A stretch of DNA of 64,000 nucleotides, taken from positions 411,419-475,418 of the forward strand of contig JAVJPX010000007.1 in NCBI GenBank assembly GCA_040217555.1. The letters run 5' to 3'. The position numbers were made by a program, and so were the translations under genes. Position 1 is the first letter of the stretch; every line of letters starts with the position of its first letter. The stretch is from Oceanicaulis sp040217555. GTDB lineage: Bacteria; Pseudomonadota; Alphaproteobacteria; Caulobacterales; Maricaulaceae. Below, in pieces: positions 20,069 to 28,537 of the stretch. The notes beneath the pieces are model-generated. The model had not been told where the DNA came from and made no database searches. It was given only the letters and a program-made list of their open reading frames with translations.

Positions 20069-20077
20069 TTATTCACC
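20069..20077 (+). promoter_or_regulatory. DnaA-like box TTATTCACC
   Basis: It matches the relaxed DnaA box TTATNCACA at 8 of 9 positions and lies in the A/T-rich core of the region, 5 bp before the CtrA-type site. Confidence 0.55.
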
Positions 20078-20081
20078 ATAA

Positions 20082-20096
20082 TTAACCAAAGCTTAA
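20082..20096 (+). promoter_or_regulatory. CtrA-type binding site
   Basis: TTAACCAAAGCTTAAC (20082-20097) contains TTAA-N7-TTAA, the full CtrA recognition pattern. In Caulobacter CtrA bound at such sites in the origin represses replication initiation in swarmer cells. The site sits 4 bp after a DnaA-like box, so competition between the two proteins is plausible. Confidence 0.75.
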
Positions 20097-20280
20097 CTGG
20101 GCGTTCGGGCCGCGGTGCGGGTGAATTTGAGCATTCTGAATATCAATTGCTCACACCGCGCCGCTATCAACAGGGCGCAGCCGCGGCCGCGGGGGACAGT
20201 CGGGCGCCGCCGGGCGCCGAGGCGTGTCCGGGTCAACCGTGCGCACGGCGGCCCGTGGACGGCGTGGACAAATCACGCGT

Positions 20281-20289
20281 TTATTCACA
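20281..20289 (+). promoter_or_regulatory. DnaA box TTATTCACA
   Basis: An exact match to the relaxed consensus TTATNCACA and the best DnaA box in the region, 46 bp upstream of the ppsR start. A minus-strand relative (TTGTCCACG) lies 10 bp before it at 20263-20271. Confidence 0.75.
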
Positions 20290-20335
20290 GGTTAGGGCGT
20301 CACCTGTTGGGCTCGAAGGACCGTCATCTGAACCC

Positions 20336-21175
20336 ATGTCCGAACCGCATTCGGCCGCCATCCATTTCCACGTTCACATGATTTCGGACTCCACCGGCGA
20401 AACGCTGATGGAGGTCATGCACGCCTCCGTGGCGCAGTTCGAAAACGTCTCACCCATCGAGCACCTGTTCGCCCTGGTGCGCTCGCCGCGCCAGCTTGAG
20501 CGGGCGCTGGGCCATATCGAGGCCTATCCGGGCATCGTGATGTATACGCTGGTCAATCAGGAGCTCCGCCGCGAGCTGGAGGATTGCTGCGCGCGCCTTG
20601 GCATGCCGGCGATCGCGGTCCTCGACCCGATCCAGGCGACGCTGTCGGCGTATCTGGGGGCGTCCATCCGCGGCAAGGCCGGCGCCCAGCGCGTGCTCGA
20701 TGCGGATTATTACCGGCGAATCGAGGCGATGAATTATTCCATGGCCCATGACGACGGCGCCGGGGACGATTACGCCAGCGCGGACGTCATCCTTATGGGC
20801 GTCAGCCGAACCTCGAAAACGCCCACCAGCATCTATCTCGGGCATCGCGGAATCCGCACCGCCAACATCCCCATCGTACCCGGGGCTGTGATCCCCGAAG
20901 AGATTTTTGGTTTGAAAAAGCCCCTGGTCGTCGGGCTCACCGCCACGCCCGAGCGCATCGTACAAATCCGGCGCAACCGGCTCTTGAACCTGAACGAGGA
21001 CCGCTCCACCGACTATGTGGAAGAGGAGCGCGTGCGCGAAGAAGTGGTGCACGCCAAGCGCCTGTACGCCCGCCATGGCTGGCCGAGCATCGATGTGACC
21101 CGGCGCTCCATCGAGGAGACCGCGGCGAAAGTCATCAACCTTCTGACCGAACACCGGACCAAGCGCAAATCATGA
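20336..21175 (+). CDS. ppsR: Pyruvate, phosphate dikinase regulatory protein (DUF299 kinase/pyrophosphorylase)
   Basis: A 279-residue bifunctional kinase/pyrophosphorylase that switches pyruvate dikinase-type enzymes off and on by phosphorylating a Thr. The family begins FHVHMISDSTGETLM and has the P-loop-like GVSRTSKTPTSIYLG, then ANIPIVPG and GLTATPERIVQIRRNRL. ATG 20336 is chosen because the conserved region starts 9 residues later; an extension to 20036 would run through the origin. It flanks the origin as in Caulobacter and leads a five-gene rightward operon. Whether the target is PpdK or PpsA cannot be told here. Confidence 0.93.
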   Translation: MSEPHSAAIHFHVHMISDSTGETLMEVMHASVAQFENVSPIEHLFALVRSPRQLERALGHIEAYPGIVMYTLVNQELRRELEDCCARLGMPAIAVLDPIQATLSAYLGASIRGKAGAQRVLDADYYRRIEAMNYSMAHDDGAGDDYASADVILMGVSRTSKTPTSIYLGHRGIRTANIPIVPGAVIPEEIFGLKKPLVVGLTATPERIVQIRRNRLLNLNEDRSTDYVEEERVREEVVHAKRLYARHGWPSIDVTRRSIEETAAKVINLLTEHRTKRKS

Positions 21176-21756
21176 TCGATATCGTCCTCGCCTCCGGCTC
21201 GGCCTCGCGCCGGGCGCTGCTTGAAAACGCCGGCGTCGCTTTCACCATCGACCCGGCCGATGTGGACGAAGGCGCGCTCAAAGACCGGTTCACGGGCGAT
21301 CCGGGCGCCCTCGCCCTGCATCTGGCCGAAGCCAAGGCGCTCGAGGTTTCCAGGCGCCGCGACGGCCTCGTCATAGGCGCTGATCAGGTGCTGGAGTTTG
21401 ATGGAAGGACGTTCGACAAGGCGCGCGACGCCCATGAGGCGCGCACGCGCCTGGAGCTGTTGCGCGGCCGCACCCACTGGCTGAAGGGCGGCGTGGCGTT
21501 TGCGCGCGGCGGCGAGATCGTCTGGCGCCATAGCAGCGCCTGCCGCATGGTCATGCGCGAGGTCTCCGACGCGTTCCTCGACGATTATATGGCGCGCGCC
21601 GGCGACATCCTGACAAAGGGCGTGGGCGCCTACGCGTTCGAGGGGCTCGGCGCCCAGCTCTTCGAACATGTGGACGGCGATTTCTTCGCCGTTCTGGGGC
21701 TCGACCTTCTGCCCGTGCTGGCTGAACTGCGCCGCCAGGGCGCGCTGGCGCCATGA
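21172..21756 (+). CDS. maf: Maf-like nucleotide pyrophosphatase
   Basis: 194 residues of the Maf/HAM1-related fold, which hydrolyses non-canonical nucleoside triphosphates to monophosphates. LASGSASRRALLENAG at the N-terminus, GADQVLEFDGRTFDKARD in the middle and GAYAFEGLGAQLFEHVDGD near the C-terminus are family motifs; the middle motif carries the catalytic Asp. It overlaps ppsR by ATGA and aroE by ATGA. The precise nucleotide preference (dTTP/UTP or m7GTP class) is not assignable with confidence. Confidence 0.9.
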   Translation: MIDIVLASGSASRRALLENAGVAFTIDPADVDEGALKDRFTGDPGALALHLAEAKALEVSRRRDGLVIGADQVLEFDGRTFDKARDAHEARTRLELLRGRTHWLKGGVAFARGGEIVWRHSSACRMVMREVSDAFLDDYMARAGDILTKGVGAYAFEGLGAQLFEHVDGDFFAVLGLDLLPVLAELRRQGALAP

Positions 21757-22574
21757 GCGAGCCGCCCTTCGCGGCGGTTGCAGGCTGGCCGGCCGCGCAT
21801 TCTCTGTCTCCGGTGATGATGGCGGACTGGCTCAAGGCGGCCGCAATTGAAGGCCGTTACGGCGTTCTAGAAATCCCGCCCGAGCGGTTTGCGCGCGCCG
21901 TGCGCGCCGCCGCGGCGATGGGAATGGCGGGCCTGAACGTCACCCTGCCTCACAAGACCGCTGCGCTCGCCCTCGCCGATACGGTCAGCGAGGCGGCGCG
22001 CGCGGTGGGCGCGGCCAATCTCCTCACCTTCTGCGAGGACGGCCGGATCGCGGCGGACAATACCGACGTCACCGGCGTGGCGGCGGCCTTGAAGAGCGAC
22101 ACGGGCTCCGGCCCGGCCGTGCTGATCGGCGCAGGCGGCGCGGCGCGCGCGGCGCTGTTTCATCTCTCCCGTCAGGATCGCGAGATCCGCCTGGTCAATC
22201 GCACGCGGGACACCGCTGAGCGCCTGCTCGCAGAATTCGGGCTTAGCGCCCCTGTGTATTGCGAGCCGGATGACGCGCTTGGCGGCGCGGGTCTGGTGAT
22301 CAACGCCACGTCGCTGGGCATGGCCGGCAAGCCTGCGCTTGCGCCTGACTTCTCTAAATGCGCCACCGGTGCCCTCGCCTTCGACATGGTCTACACCCCG
22401 CTCGTCACGGACTTCCTTGCGAGCGCGCGCTGCGCCGGTCTCCAGACCGCAGACGGTCTCGCCATGCTCATCGGTCAGGCGCGGCCGAGCTTTGAAGCGT
22501 TTTTTGGCGCGGCCGCGCCGGCCGATGACGGCGTGCGCGCCCTGCTGGAGGCGAAGCTGGGAGGGCGGGCATGA
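21753..22574 (+). CDS. aroE: Shikimate dehydrogenase
   Basis: AroE (273 residues) reduces 3-dehydroshikimate to shikimate with NADPH. The substrate-binding segment AGWPAAHSLSPVMM is at the N-terminus, the catalytic Lys is in NVTLPHKTAALAL, Asp is in ADNTDVTG, and the Rossmann motif GAGGAARAALFHL follows; NATSLGM and VYTPLVTDFL are also present. It overlaps both neighbours by 4 bp in the ppsR-maf-aroE-coaE-dnaQ run, an arrangement usual near alphaproteobacterial origins. Confidence 0.96.
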   Translation: MSEPPFAAVAGWPAAHSLSPVMMADWLKAAAIEGRYGVLEIPPERFARAVRAAAAMGMAGLNVTLPHKTAALALADTVSEAARAVGAANLLTFCEDGRIAADNTDVTGVAAALKSDTGSGPAVLIGAGGAARAALFHLSRQDREIRLVNRTRDTAERLLAEFGLSAPVYCEPDDALGGAGLVINATSLGMAGKPALAPDFSKCATGALAFDMVYTPLVTDFLASARCAGLQTADGLAMLIGQARPSFEAFFGAAAPADDGVRALLEAKLGGRA

Positions 22575-23170
22575 TCGTTGTCGGCCTCACCGGCTCCATC
22601 GGCATGGGAAAATCCACCACCGCGGCGCTCTTCGCTGAAGAAGGCGCGGCTGTGTTCGACGCCGACGCGGCCGTGGCCGAGCTCTACGGTCCCGGCGGCG
22701 CGGCCTGGCGGCCGATCGAGGCGGCCTTTCCCGGCTGCGCCAGCGCAGCGGGCGGGGTGGACCGCGAGGCGCTCTCCATCGCGCTGCAGGCCGATCCGTC
22801 CGGGTTCCAGCGCCTCGAGGCGATCGTGCACCCGCTTGTGGGCGCAGCGCGTCAGGCCTTTTTCGATGAGGCGCGGGAGGAGGGCCGGGAGATCGTGGTG
22901 CTGGACATCCCGCTTCTGTTCGAAACCGGCCAGGCTAGTGCTGTGGACGCCGTGGTGGTGGCCAGCGCGCCGGAAGCTGTGCAAAAGCAGCGCGTGCTGC
23001 AGCGCCCCGGGATGAGTGAGGCCAAGCTTTCCGCCATACTGGCGCGGCAGACCCCTGATTCTGAAAAGCGCGCGCGGGCCGATTACGTGATCGAGACCGC
23101 AGCCGGCGTTGAAGACGCCCGCGATCAGGTCCGGCGGGTCATCGCCGCGTTGAAGGAGAGCCGCGCATGA
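22571..23170 (+). CDS. coaE: Dephospho-CoA kinase
   Basis: CoaE (199 residues) phosphorylates the 3'-hydroxyl of dephospho-CoA, the final step of CoA synthesis. The P-loop GSIGMGKS lies at residues 8-15, followed by the substrate-binding DADAAVAELYGPGG, VLDIPLLFETG and the lid region QKQRVLQRPGMSEAKLSAILARQ. Length is typical. It overlaps aroE and dnaQ by 4 bp each. Confidence 0.95.
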   Translation: MIVVGLTGSIGMGKSTTAALFAEEGAAVFDADAAVAELYGPGGAAWRPIEAAFPGCASAAGGVDREALSIALQADPSGFQRLEAIVHPLVGAARQAFFDEAREEGREIVVLDIPLLFETGQASAVDAVVVASAPEAVQKQRVLQRPGMSEAKLSAILARQTPDSEKRARADYVIETAAGVEDARDQVRRVIAALKESRA

Positions 23171-23877
23171 GCGGGCGTCAGATCATTTTCGACACCGAGA
23201 CCACCGGCTTCAATCACGATGTGGACGACCGGATCACCGAGCTGGGCTGCGTGGAGGTGATCGACTTCATCCCCACCGGCAAGGAATTGCGCGTTCTGGT
23301 CAATCCAGAGCGCGACATTCCCGCCGAGGTCACCAAGGTGACCGGTCATACCTGGGAGATGCTGAAAGACGAGCGCAAGTTCGCCGAGGTGGCCGATGAA
23401 TTCCTGGAGTTCGTGGGCGAGGCCGAGCTGGTGGCCCACAACGCCGGTTTCGACATGAACTTCATCAATATGGAATTGAAGCGCTGCGGGCGCCGGGTCA
23501 TCGAGCCGGCGCGCTTCATCGACACCGCGGCGATGGCGCGCAAGAAGTTTCCCGGTGCCCCGGCGAGCCTCGACGCCCTGTGTAAGCGCTTCGACATCTC
23601 GCTGGACAGCCGGACCAAGCACGGCGCGCTGATCGACGCCTATTTGCTGGCCGAGGTGTATCTGGAGCTTAATGGCGGGCGCGAGCAGGGCCTCGGCTTC
23701 ATCTCCGCGGGCGGCTCGGACGAGACCGTGACCTACACCCCCCGCAAGCCGCGCCCCGCCCCGCTTGAAAACCGGGTCTCGGATGAAGAACGGGCCGCCC
23801 ACACCGCCTTTATCGGCGAAATGGGCGACCCGCTCTGGTCGTCTCTGGGTTTGCTCGACCGGAAACCGGCCGAGTAG
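23167..23877 (+). CDS. dnaQ: DNA polymerase III epsilon subunit (3'-5' exonuclease)
   Basis: DnaQ (236 residues) is the proofreading exonuclease of the replicative polymerase. ExoI is FDTETTGF with the metal-binding Asp and Glu, ExoII is HNAGFDMNFI, and ExoIII is HGALIDAYLLAEVYLELNGGR with the catalytic His and Asp. The C-terminal tail after residue 185 carries the segment that binds the alpha subunit. The start is ATG 23167 inside the coaE stop; it ends 12 bp before secB, which runs toward it. Confidence 0.95.
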   Translation: MSGRQIIFDTETTGFNHDVDDRITELGCVEVIDFIPTGKELRVLVNPERDIPAEVTKVTGHTWEMLKDERKFAEVADEFLEFVGEAELVAHNAGFDMNFINMELKRCGRRVIEPARFIDTAAMARKKFPGAPASLDALCKRFDISLDSRTKHGALIDAYLLAEVYLELNGGREQGLGFISAGGSDETVTYTPRKPRPAPLENRVSDEERAAHTAFIGEMGDPLWSSLGLLDRKPAE

Positions 23878-23889
23878 GCCTTCCGCCGC

Positions 23890-24402
23890 TTAGGCGGTGC
23901 CCACCGGCTGACCGCCTTCGCCGCCGTCTCCACCTTGGCCGCTCTGGCCCTGGGACATCTGACGGCGATACAGCGCGGCGAAATCCACCGGCTCCAGCAT
24001 CAGCGGCGGGAAGCCGCCGTCGCGCGTGGCGTCGGCGAGGATGCGCCGGGCGAAGGGGAAGATGATGCGCGGGCACTCGATCAGCAGGAACGGCTCGCGG
24101 GCGCGATCATCGAGGTTCTGGATCTGGAACAGGCCCGCATAGGTCAGCTCGGCGATGAACATCGCCGTTTCCTCACGCCCGGCCTTGGCCGACATGATGA
24201 GCTCGACCTCGAACATGTCCTCTCCCAGATTGCGCGCGCGCACGTCGACGGAGAGGTCGATCTGCGGCTGCTGGCCCTGGCGCAGGGAGTCCGGCGCGTT
24301 GGGGTTTTCGAAGGAGAGGTCCTTCACATACTGCCCCATCACACGGATGGAGGGGACTTGGGGCTGTTCGCCGCCCTGCGGCGGAACGGGCGCGTCGGTC
24401 AT
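23890..24402 (-). CDS. secB: Protein-export chaperone SecB
   Basis: SecB (170 residues) holds preproteins unfolded and hands them to SecA. The core motifs are IRVMGQYVKDLSFENPNAPD, YAGLFQIQNL and ECPRIIFPFARRILADATRDGGFPPLMLEPVDFAALY, all typical of the family. I chose ATG 24402 because the conserved region begins 20 residues later; an upstream extension to 24591 has no similarity. The C-terminal tail is Gly/Gln-rich and unconserved. It is divergent from timA. Confidence 0.96.
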   Translation of the reverse strand: MTDAPVPPQGGEQPQVPSIRVMGQYVKDLSFENPNAPDSLRQGQQPQIDLSVDVRARNLGEDMFEVELIMSAKAGREETAMFIAELTYAGLFQIQNLDDRAREPFLLIECPRIIFPFARRILADATRDGGFPPLMLEPVDFAALYRRQMSQGQSGQGGDGGEGGQPVGTA

Positions 24403-24589
24403 GGTGTTCGATCTCTGAACTGAAACTCTGCGCGGCGAAGGCCCGCGCACGGAAAAAGGGTTCGGTGACCGGCGCGCGTTAGCATGGCGCCGGCTGAGCG
24501 GCAAGCGCGCCACCGGGTGACGGACGGGGCGCAAGGCACTATATCTGCCCTGCAAGCGATCACGAGCGTAAAGGGTTTCGCCGGGCGAC

Positions 24590-25249
24590 ATGGATATTCT
24601 TCAGATCCTCTTTTTTGCAGGCCTCGCCGTATTTCTGGCCGTCCGGCTGTACTCCGCGCTGGGCAAGCCGCAAGGGCGCACGCACGAGGACCACGTGCGT
24701 GAAGAGCGCGAGCGCGCCGCCGCCGCCGCCGCCGCGGGTCAGGCCCGCCCCGGCCCTGTTGCGGCCGAAGCGCCCATTTCACCCGCCTATACCGGCCCGG
24801 CGGGTGAAGGCCTCACCGCCATCTCCCAGGCCGATCGCAGTTTTGATCCCGACACCTTCGAAAAAGGCGCGCGCCAGGCGTACGAGATGATCGTATCGGC
24901 TTATGCACAGGGCGATCGCGACACCCTGGCGCCGCTGTTGAGCGACCGGGTTCGCGCGGCCTATGACGCGTCCATCTCCGAGCGCGAGGCGGCGGGCCAG
25001 TCCATGACCACCGAGGTGGAGCGCATCAAGCGCGCCGAGATCGTTGAAGCTTCTCTTAACGATAATCGGGCCAAGGTGCGCGTCGCCTTCAGCGCGGAGA
25101 TCGCCAGCGAGATCCGTGACCGTGACGGCGAGGTCGTCTCCGGCGACCTGAACCAGCTGCAAACGGTCTCCGAGATCTGGAGCTTCGAGCGTGACGTCAC
25201 CTCCCGCGATCCCAACTGGCGCCTCGCCTCGGTCAAGCCGAACGCCTAG
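24590..25249 (+). CDS. Tim44/TimA-family membrane-anchored adaptor
   Basis: A 219-residue protein with an N-terminal single transmembrane segment (ILQILFFAGLAVFLAVRLYSAL), a charged linker RTHEDHVREERERAA and a Tim44-like C-terminal domain from about residue 75 (FDPDTFEKGARQAYEMIVSAYAQGDRDTL, then LSDRVRAAYDASI). The Tim44-like fold resembles the mitochondrial import motor protein and is common near alphaproteobacterial origins. It is divergent from secB and 59 bp of it overlap the mltA frame. Function in bacteria is not settled; TimA in Caulobacter is the closest described relative. Confidence 0.85.
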   Translation: MDILQILFFAGLAVFLAVRLYSALGKPQGRTHEDHVREERERAAAAAAAGQARPGPVAAEAPISPAYTGPAGEGLTAISQADRSFDPDTFEKGARQAYEMIVSAYAQGDRDTLAPLLSDRVRAAYDASISEREAAGQSMTTEVERIKRAEIVEASLNDNRAKVRVAFSAEIASEIRDRDGEVVSGDLNQLQTVSEIWSFERDVTSRDPNWRLASVKPNA

Positions 25250-26474
25250 AGCGCTCACCGGCCTCGCGGCCCTTTTCACGCTGTTGCTGTCCGCCTGCGC
25301 CGGCGATCCCGCGCCGCCGGGGGCCGGTCCGACTGCGCCGCCGCGCGCCGAGCGCCCCGCGCCGGAGCCCCCGCGCGCCGATGAACGGCTTCACACCCGC
25401 CGCGCCGCTTTCGACGATCTTTCAGGCTGGACCGCGATCGATCCGCGCCCGGCCCTCTCCGCTTTCGTCAAAAGCTGCCGCCGCATCGAAGCGCGCCCCG
25501 ATCACGAACCCATGAACCCGCGCGCGCCCTATGCAGGAACCGCCGGCGACTGGCGCGGCGCCTGTTTGGAAGCGGCGATGCTGGATTCGCCGGGCCTGAG
25601 TGAAACGGCGGCGCGCGACTTCTTCGAGCGCAATTTCGCTCCCGTCCGCGTGCGAGAAACCGGCCGTCTTACAGGGTATTACGAACCGTATGTGGAGGTG
25701 CGCTCCCAGCCGGATCGCGAGTTCTCCATGGCGATCCGGGCGCGCCCCGGCGATTTGCTCACCGGCGATCTGGGACAGTTCATCGCCGGCCATGAGGGCC
25801 GGCGCATCGTGGGGCGCGCGCAGGAAAGCCGCTTCACGCCCTATCTCACCCGCGCGGAGATCGAGCGGGAGAATCTGGGCGTGCCGCTCGCCTGGGGCCG
25901 GCCCATCGACGTGTTTTTCCTGCAAATTCAGGGTTCTGGCCGGCTGCTCTACCCCGATGGCGGGGAGGCGCGAGTGCGATTCGCCGCTCATAACGGGCGG
26001 GACTATGTCTCCATCGGCCGCATCCTGATCGAGCGCGGGGAGCTTGAGCCCCATAACGCCTCGAAACAGGATATCGAGGCCTGGCTGCGCGCGCGGGGTC
26101 CGCTTGCGTGGAGGCCGCTGTTCGATGAAAACCCCCGCTATGTCTTTTTCTCGCTGGATACCGACGTCGATCCCGATGAAGGCCCGATCGGCAGCCAGGG
26201 CGCGGCGCTTACGCCCATGGCCTCGCTCGCGATCGATCCGGCTCACCACGCCTGGGGCGTGCCGGTCTTCCTTGAAGCCGCCATTCACGGCGAGCCGGAC
26301 TGGCGGGGCCTTGTGGTCACGCAGGACGCCGGCGGCGCCATTTTGGGGCCGGCGCGCGGCGATTTGTTCTTCGGCTGGGGGTATGAGGCCGGCGAACAAG
26401 CCGGGCGCCAGAACGATCCGGCGGCGCGCTGGACTCTCCTGCTGCCGCGCCGCGTCGCAGCCCGCGCCCGCTAG
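25191..26474 (+). CDS. mltA: Membrane-bound lytic murein transglycosylase A
   Basis: A 427-residue lipoprotein-type murein hydrolase that cleaves peptidoglycan to 1,6-anhydromuropeptides. The lipobox LLSAC is preceded by a hydrophobic stretch. The MltA domain has GYYEPYVEVRSQPDREFSMAI, LTRAEIERENLG and FFLQIQGSGRLLYPDG; the C-terminal 3D region has VTQDAGGAILGPARGDLFFGWG. No ATG lies in the 5' part; GTG 25191 is the only upstream start before the signal and it overlaps timA by 59 bp, so the true start needs experimental support. It acts at the outer membrane's periplasmic face. Confidence 0.93.
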   Translation: MTSPPAIPTGASPRSSRTPRALTGLAALFTLLLSACAGDPAPPGAGPTAPPRAERPAPEPPRADERLHTRRAAFDDLSGWTAIDPRPALSAFVKSCRRIEARPDHEPMNPRAPYAGTAGDWRGACLEAAMLDSPGLSETAARDFFERNFAPVRVRETGRLTGYYEPYVEVRSQPDREFSMAIRARPGDLLTGDLGQFIAGHEGRRIVGRAQESRFTPYLTRAEIERENLGVPLAWGRPIDVFFLQIQGSGRLLYPDGGEARVRFAAHNGRDYVSIGRILIERGELEPHNASKQDIEAWLRARGPLAWRPLFDENPRYVFFSLDTDVDPDEGPIGSQGAALTPMASLAIDPAHHAWGVPVFLEAAIHGEPDWRGLVVTQDAGGAILGPARGDLFFGWGYEAGEQAGRQNDPAARWTLLLPRRVAARAR

Positions 26475-26492
26475 ACGCCCGGGATCCACGCG

Positions 26493-27077
26493 ATGAGCAG
26501 GCGGGGCCCCTCCCGGCCGCTGAGCCCGGAAGAGCGCGATCTTTGGCGCCGGGTAGCCAAGGGCGTCAATCCGCTGGATTCCGCCCGCCTGAAGCGGCTG
26601 GACGATCCGTCGCCGCCGAAAATGGACGCCGCGCCGAGGCCCGCCCCCGGCCCGCTGAAGTCCGGCGCCGCCCATGCGACGCCCCGGCGCGAGCCCGCTC
26701 AAAAAACCCCCGCCGACCGCTCAACGGAAAAGAAGGTCCGCCGTGGCCGCGTCGAGGTGGAGGCGCGCATCGATTTGCACGGTCTCACCAGCGCCAAGGC
26801 GCGCCGCGATCTGTTGCGCTTTTTACAGCGCGCGCAAGGCAACGGCGTGCGCCAGGTGCTGGTGATCACCGGCAAGGGCGCGGGCGCGCGCGCGCTCGAC
26901 CGGCGCAAGTTCGAGCCCTGGGAGCCGGACAGCCCGCCGCTCCCCGGCGTGTTGCGCCGCAGCTTCGCCCAGTGGATGAGCGATCCCGATTTCGCCTCCC
27001 TCGTCTCCGGCTACGCCGAAGCGCACCGGCGCCATGGTGGATCGGGCGCGTTCTACGTCATGGTGCGCGCGGGGTGA
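26493..27077 (+). CDS. Smr-domain protein
   Basis: A 194-residue protein with a basic, Pro-rich N-terminal tail (residues 1-88) and a C-terminal Smr domain starting at VEARIDLHGLTSAKARRDLLRFL, with the signature VLVITGKGAGARALDRR and ending VMVRAG. Smr domains of MutS2 and related proteins nick or bind nucleic acids, often at stalled ribosomes or recombination intermediates. The start ATG 26493 lies 18 bp after mltA; they are likely one transcript. Substrate unknown. Confidence 0.9.
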   Translation: MSRRGPSRPLSPEERDLWRRVAKGVNPLDSARLKRLDDPSPPKMDAAPRPAPGPLKSGAAHATPRREPAQKTPADRSTEKKVRRGRVEVEARIDLHGLTSAKARRDLLRFLQRAQGNGVRQVLVITGKGAGARALDRRKFEPWEPDSPPLPGVLRRSFAQWMSDPDFASLVSGYAEAHRRHGGSGAFYVMVRAG

Positions 27078-27136
27078 GGCTTCGCGCCGTCACCGGTTGT
27101 CCAGGACGGGCCTTCGCCGGGTGATCCGGGGACCCG

Positions 27137-28441
27137 TCAAAGAATAAACTTAGACAGATCGGTATTCTTCGCCAGCTGGTCGACTTTGTCGCGGACATAG
27201 TCGGCGTCCACGACAAGGCTTTCGCCGTCGCGGTCGGAGGCGGTGTAGCTCACCTCCTCGACCACGCGCTCCATGATGGTCTGCAGCCGGCGGGCGCCGA
27301 TATTCTCCACGCTGGCGTTCACCTCGGCGGCGAAATCGGCGACGGCGTCGATGGCGCTGTCGTCGAATGTCAGATCAAAGCCTTCGGTCTTCATCAGCGC
27401 TTCGTACTGGGTCACGAGGCTCGCTTCGGGCTCGGTGAGGATGGCGCGGAAATCGTCGCGGGTGAGGGCTTTAAGCTCCACCCGGATCGGCAAGCGCCCC
27501 TGCAGCTCGGGCAGAAGATCGCTGGGCTTGTTCAGGTGAAACGCGCCCGAGGCGATGAACAGCACATGGTCGGTCTTCACCGGGCCGTACTTGGTGGCCA
27601 CCGTGGCGCCTTCGATCAGCGGTAAAAGGTCGCGCTGCACGCCTTCGCGGCTGACATCGGCGCCGCGCGCGTCGGCTCTGGCGCACACCTTGTCGATTTC
27701 ATCCAGGAAGACGATGCCTTCCTCCTGGGCCAGCTTCACCGCATCGGTCTGGATCTGGTTTTCATCCAGCAGCTTGTCGGCCTCCTCGGCGATCAGCGGC
27801 TCGTAGGCGTCCTTCACGCTGGTGCGCAAGGTCTTGGTCTTGCCGCCGAAATTCTTGCCCAGAAGATCGGAGAGATTGATCATCCCCACCCCGCCGGGCA
27901 TGCCGGGAATGTCCATGCCGCCAAGCGGAGAGGCGTCGTCGGCGACCTGAATTTCAATCTCCTTGTCGTCGAGCTCGCCGTTTAAAAGCTTCTTGCGGAA
28001 GCTTTCGCGCGTGGACGGCCCGGCGCCGGGCCCCACCAGGGCGTCGAGCACCCGGTTTTCCGCCGCCGAATGGGCTTTCGCCTTCACCTCTTCGCGCTTT
28101 TTCTCGCGCACGATGCCCATGGCGACCTCCACCAGGTCGCGGGCGATCTGGTCCACGTCGCGGCCCACATAGCCCACCTCGGTGAATTTGGTGGCCTCCA
28201 CCTTCAAAAACGGCGCGCCGGCGAGCTTGGCGAGGCGGCGGCTGATCTCGGTCTTGCCCACCCCTGTGGGGCCGATCATCAAAATGTTCTTCGGCGTGAC
28301 CTCCTCGCGCAGGCCTTCAGGCAGGCGTTTGCGGCGCCAGCGATTGCGCAGGGCGATCGCCACCGCCTTCTTCGCCTCGCCCTGGCCGATGATGTGGCGG
28401 TCCAGCTCGTGGACGATTTCGCGCGGGGAAAAGTCGGTCAT
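27137..28441 (-). CDS. hslU: ATP-dependent protease ATPase subunit HslU
   Basis: HslU (434 residues) is the AAA+ unfoldase that feeds the HslV peptidase. GPTGVGKT lies at residues 57-64, EVGYVGRDVDQIARDLVEVA is the pore region, EEGIVFLDEIDKVC is Walker B and GARRLQTIMERVVEEVSY the sensor region. The C-terminal LSKFIL is the segment that inserts into HslV. ATG 28441 is chosen because the family starts FSPREIV two codons later; an in-frame extension upstream has no similarity. HslV is not encoded within this window. Confidence 0.96.
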   Translation of the reverse strand: MTDFSPREIVHELDRHIIGQGEAKKAVAIALRNRWRRKRLPEGLREEVTPKNILMIGPTGVGKTEISRRLAKLAGAPFLKVEATKFTEVGYVGRDVDQIARDLVEVAMGIVREKKREEVKAKAHSAAENRVLDALVGPGAGPSTRESFRKKLLNGELDDKEIEIQVADDASPLGGMDIPGMPGGVGMINLSDLLGKNFGGKTKTLRTSVKDAYEPLIAEEADKLLDENQIQTDAVKLAQEEGIVFLDEIDKVCARADARGADVSREGVQRDLLPLIEGATVATKYGPVKTDHVLFIASGAFHLNKPSDLLPELQGRLPIRVELKALTRDDFRAILTEPEASLVTQYEALMKTEGFDLTFDDSAIDAVADFAAEVNASVENIGARRLQTIMERVVEEVSYTASDRDGESLVVDADYVRDKVDQLAKNTDLSKFIL

Positions 28442-28537
28442 GAAACGTCTCTTCTTGTAAAAGATCAGGCTCGCTTGCGCCCCATGTAGGGGTTTAAACT
28501 CAGCGCGACAAAGCCCGCGCCTGAAAAACGGAGCTCG

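Larger units (their letters stand above)
19845..20335. other. oriC: Predicted chromosomal replication origin (oriC)
   Basis: A 491-bp gene-free region between hemE and ppsR, the position of the Caulobacter crescentus origin. It holds the DnaA-like box TTATTCACA at 20281-20289 and weaker relatives at 20069-20077, 20263-20271 (minus), 20045-20053 (minus) and 20012-20020 (minus). It also holds a full TTAA-N7-TTAA CtrA-type site at 20082-20096, a locally A/T-rich stretch (20055-20100), a perfect 16-bp palindrome at 20014-20029 and a GATTC site for CcrM-type methylation at 19999-20003. TATCAATTGCTCA at 20141-20153 nearly fits the IHF consensus. The parABS cluster lies about 12 kb away. Confidence 0.85.
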
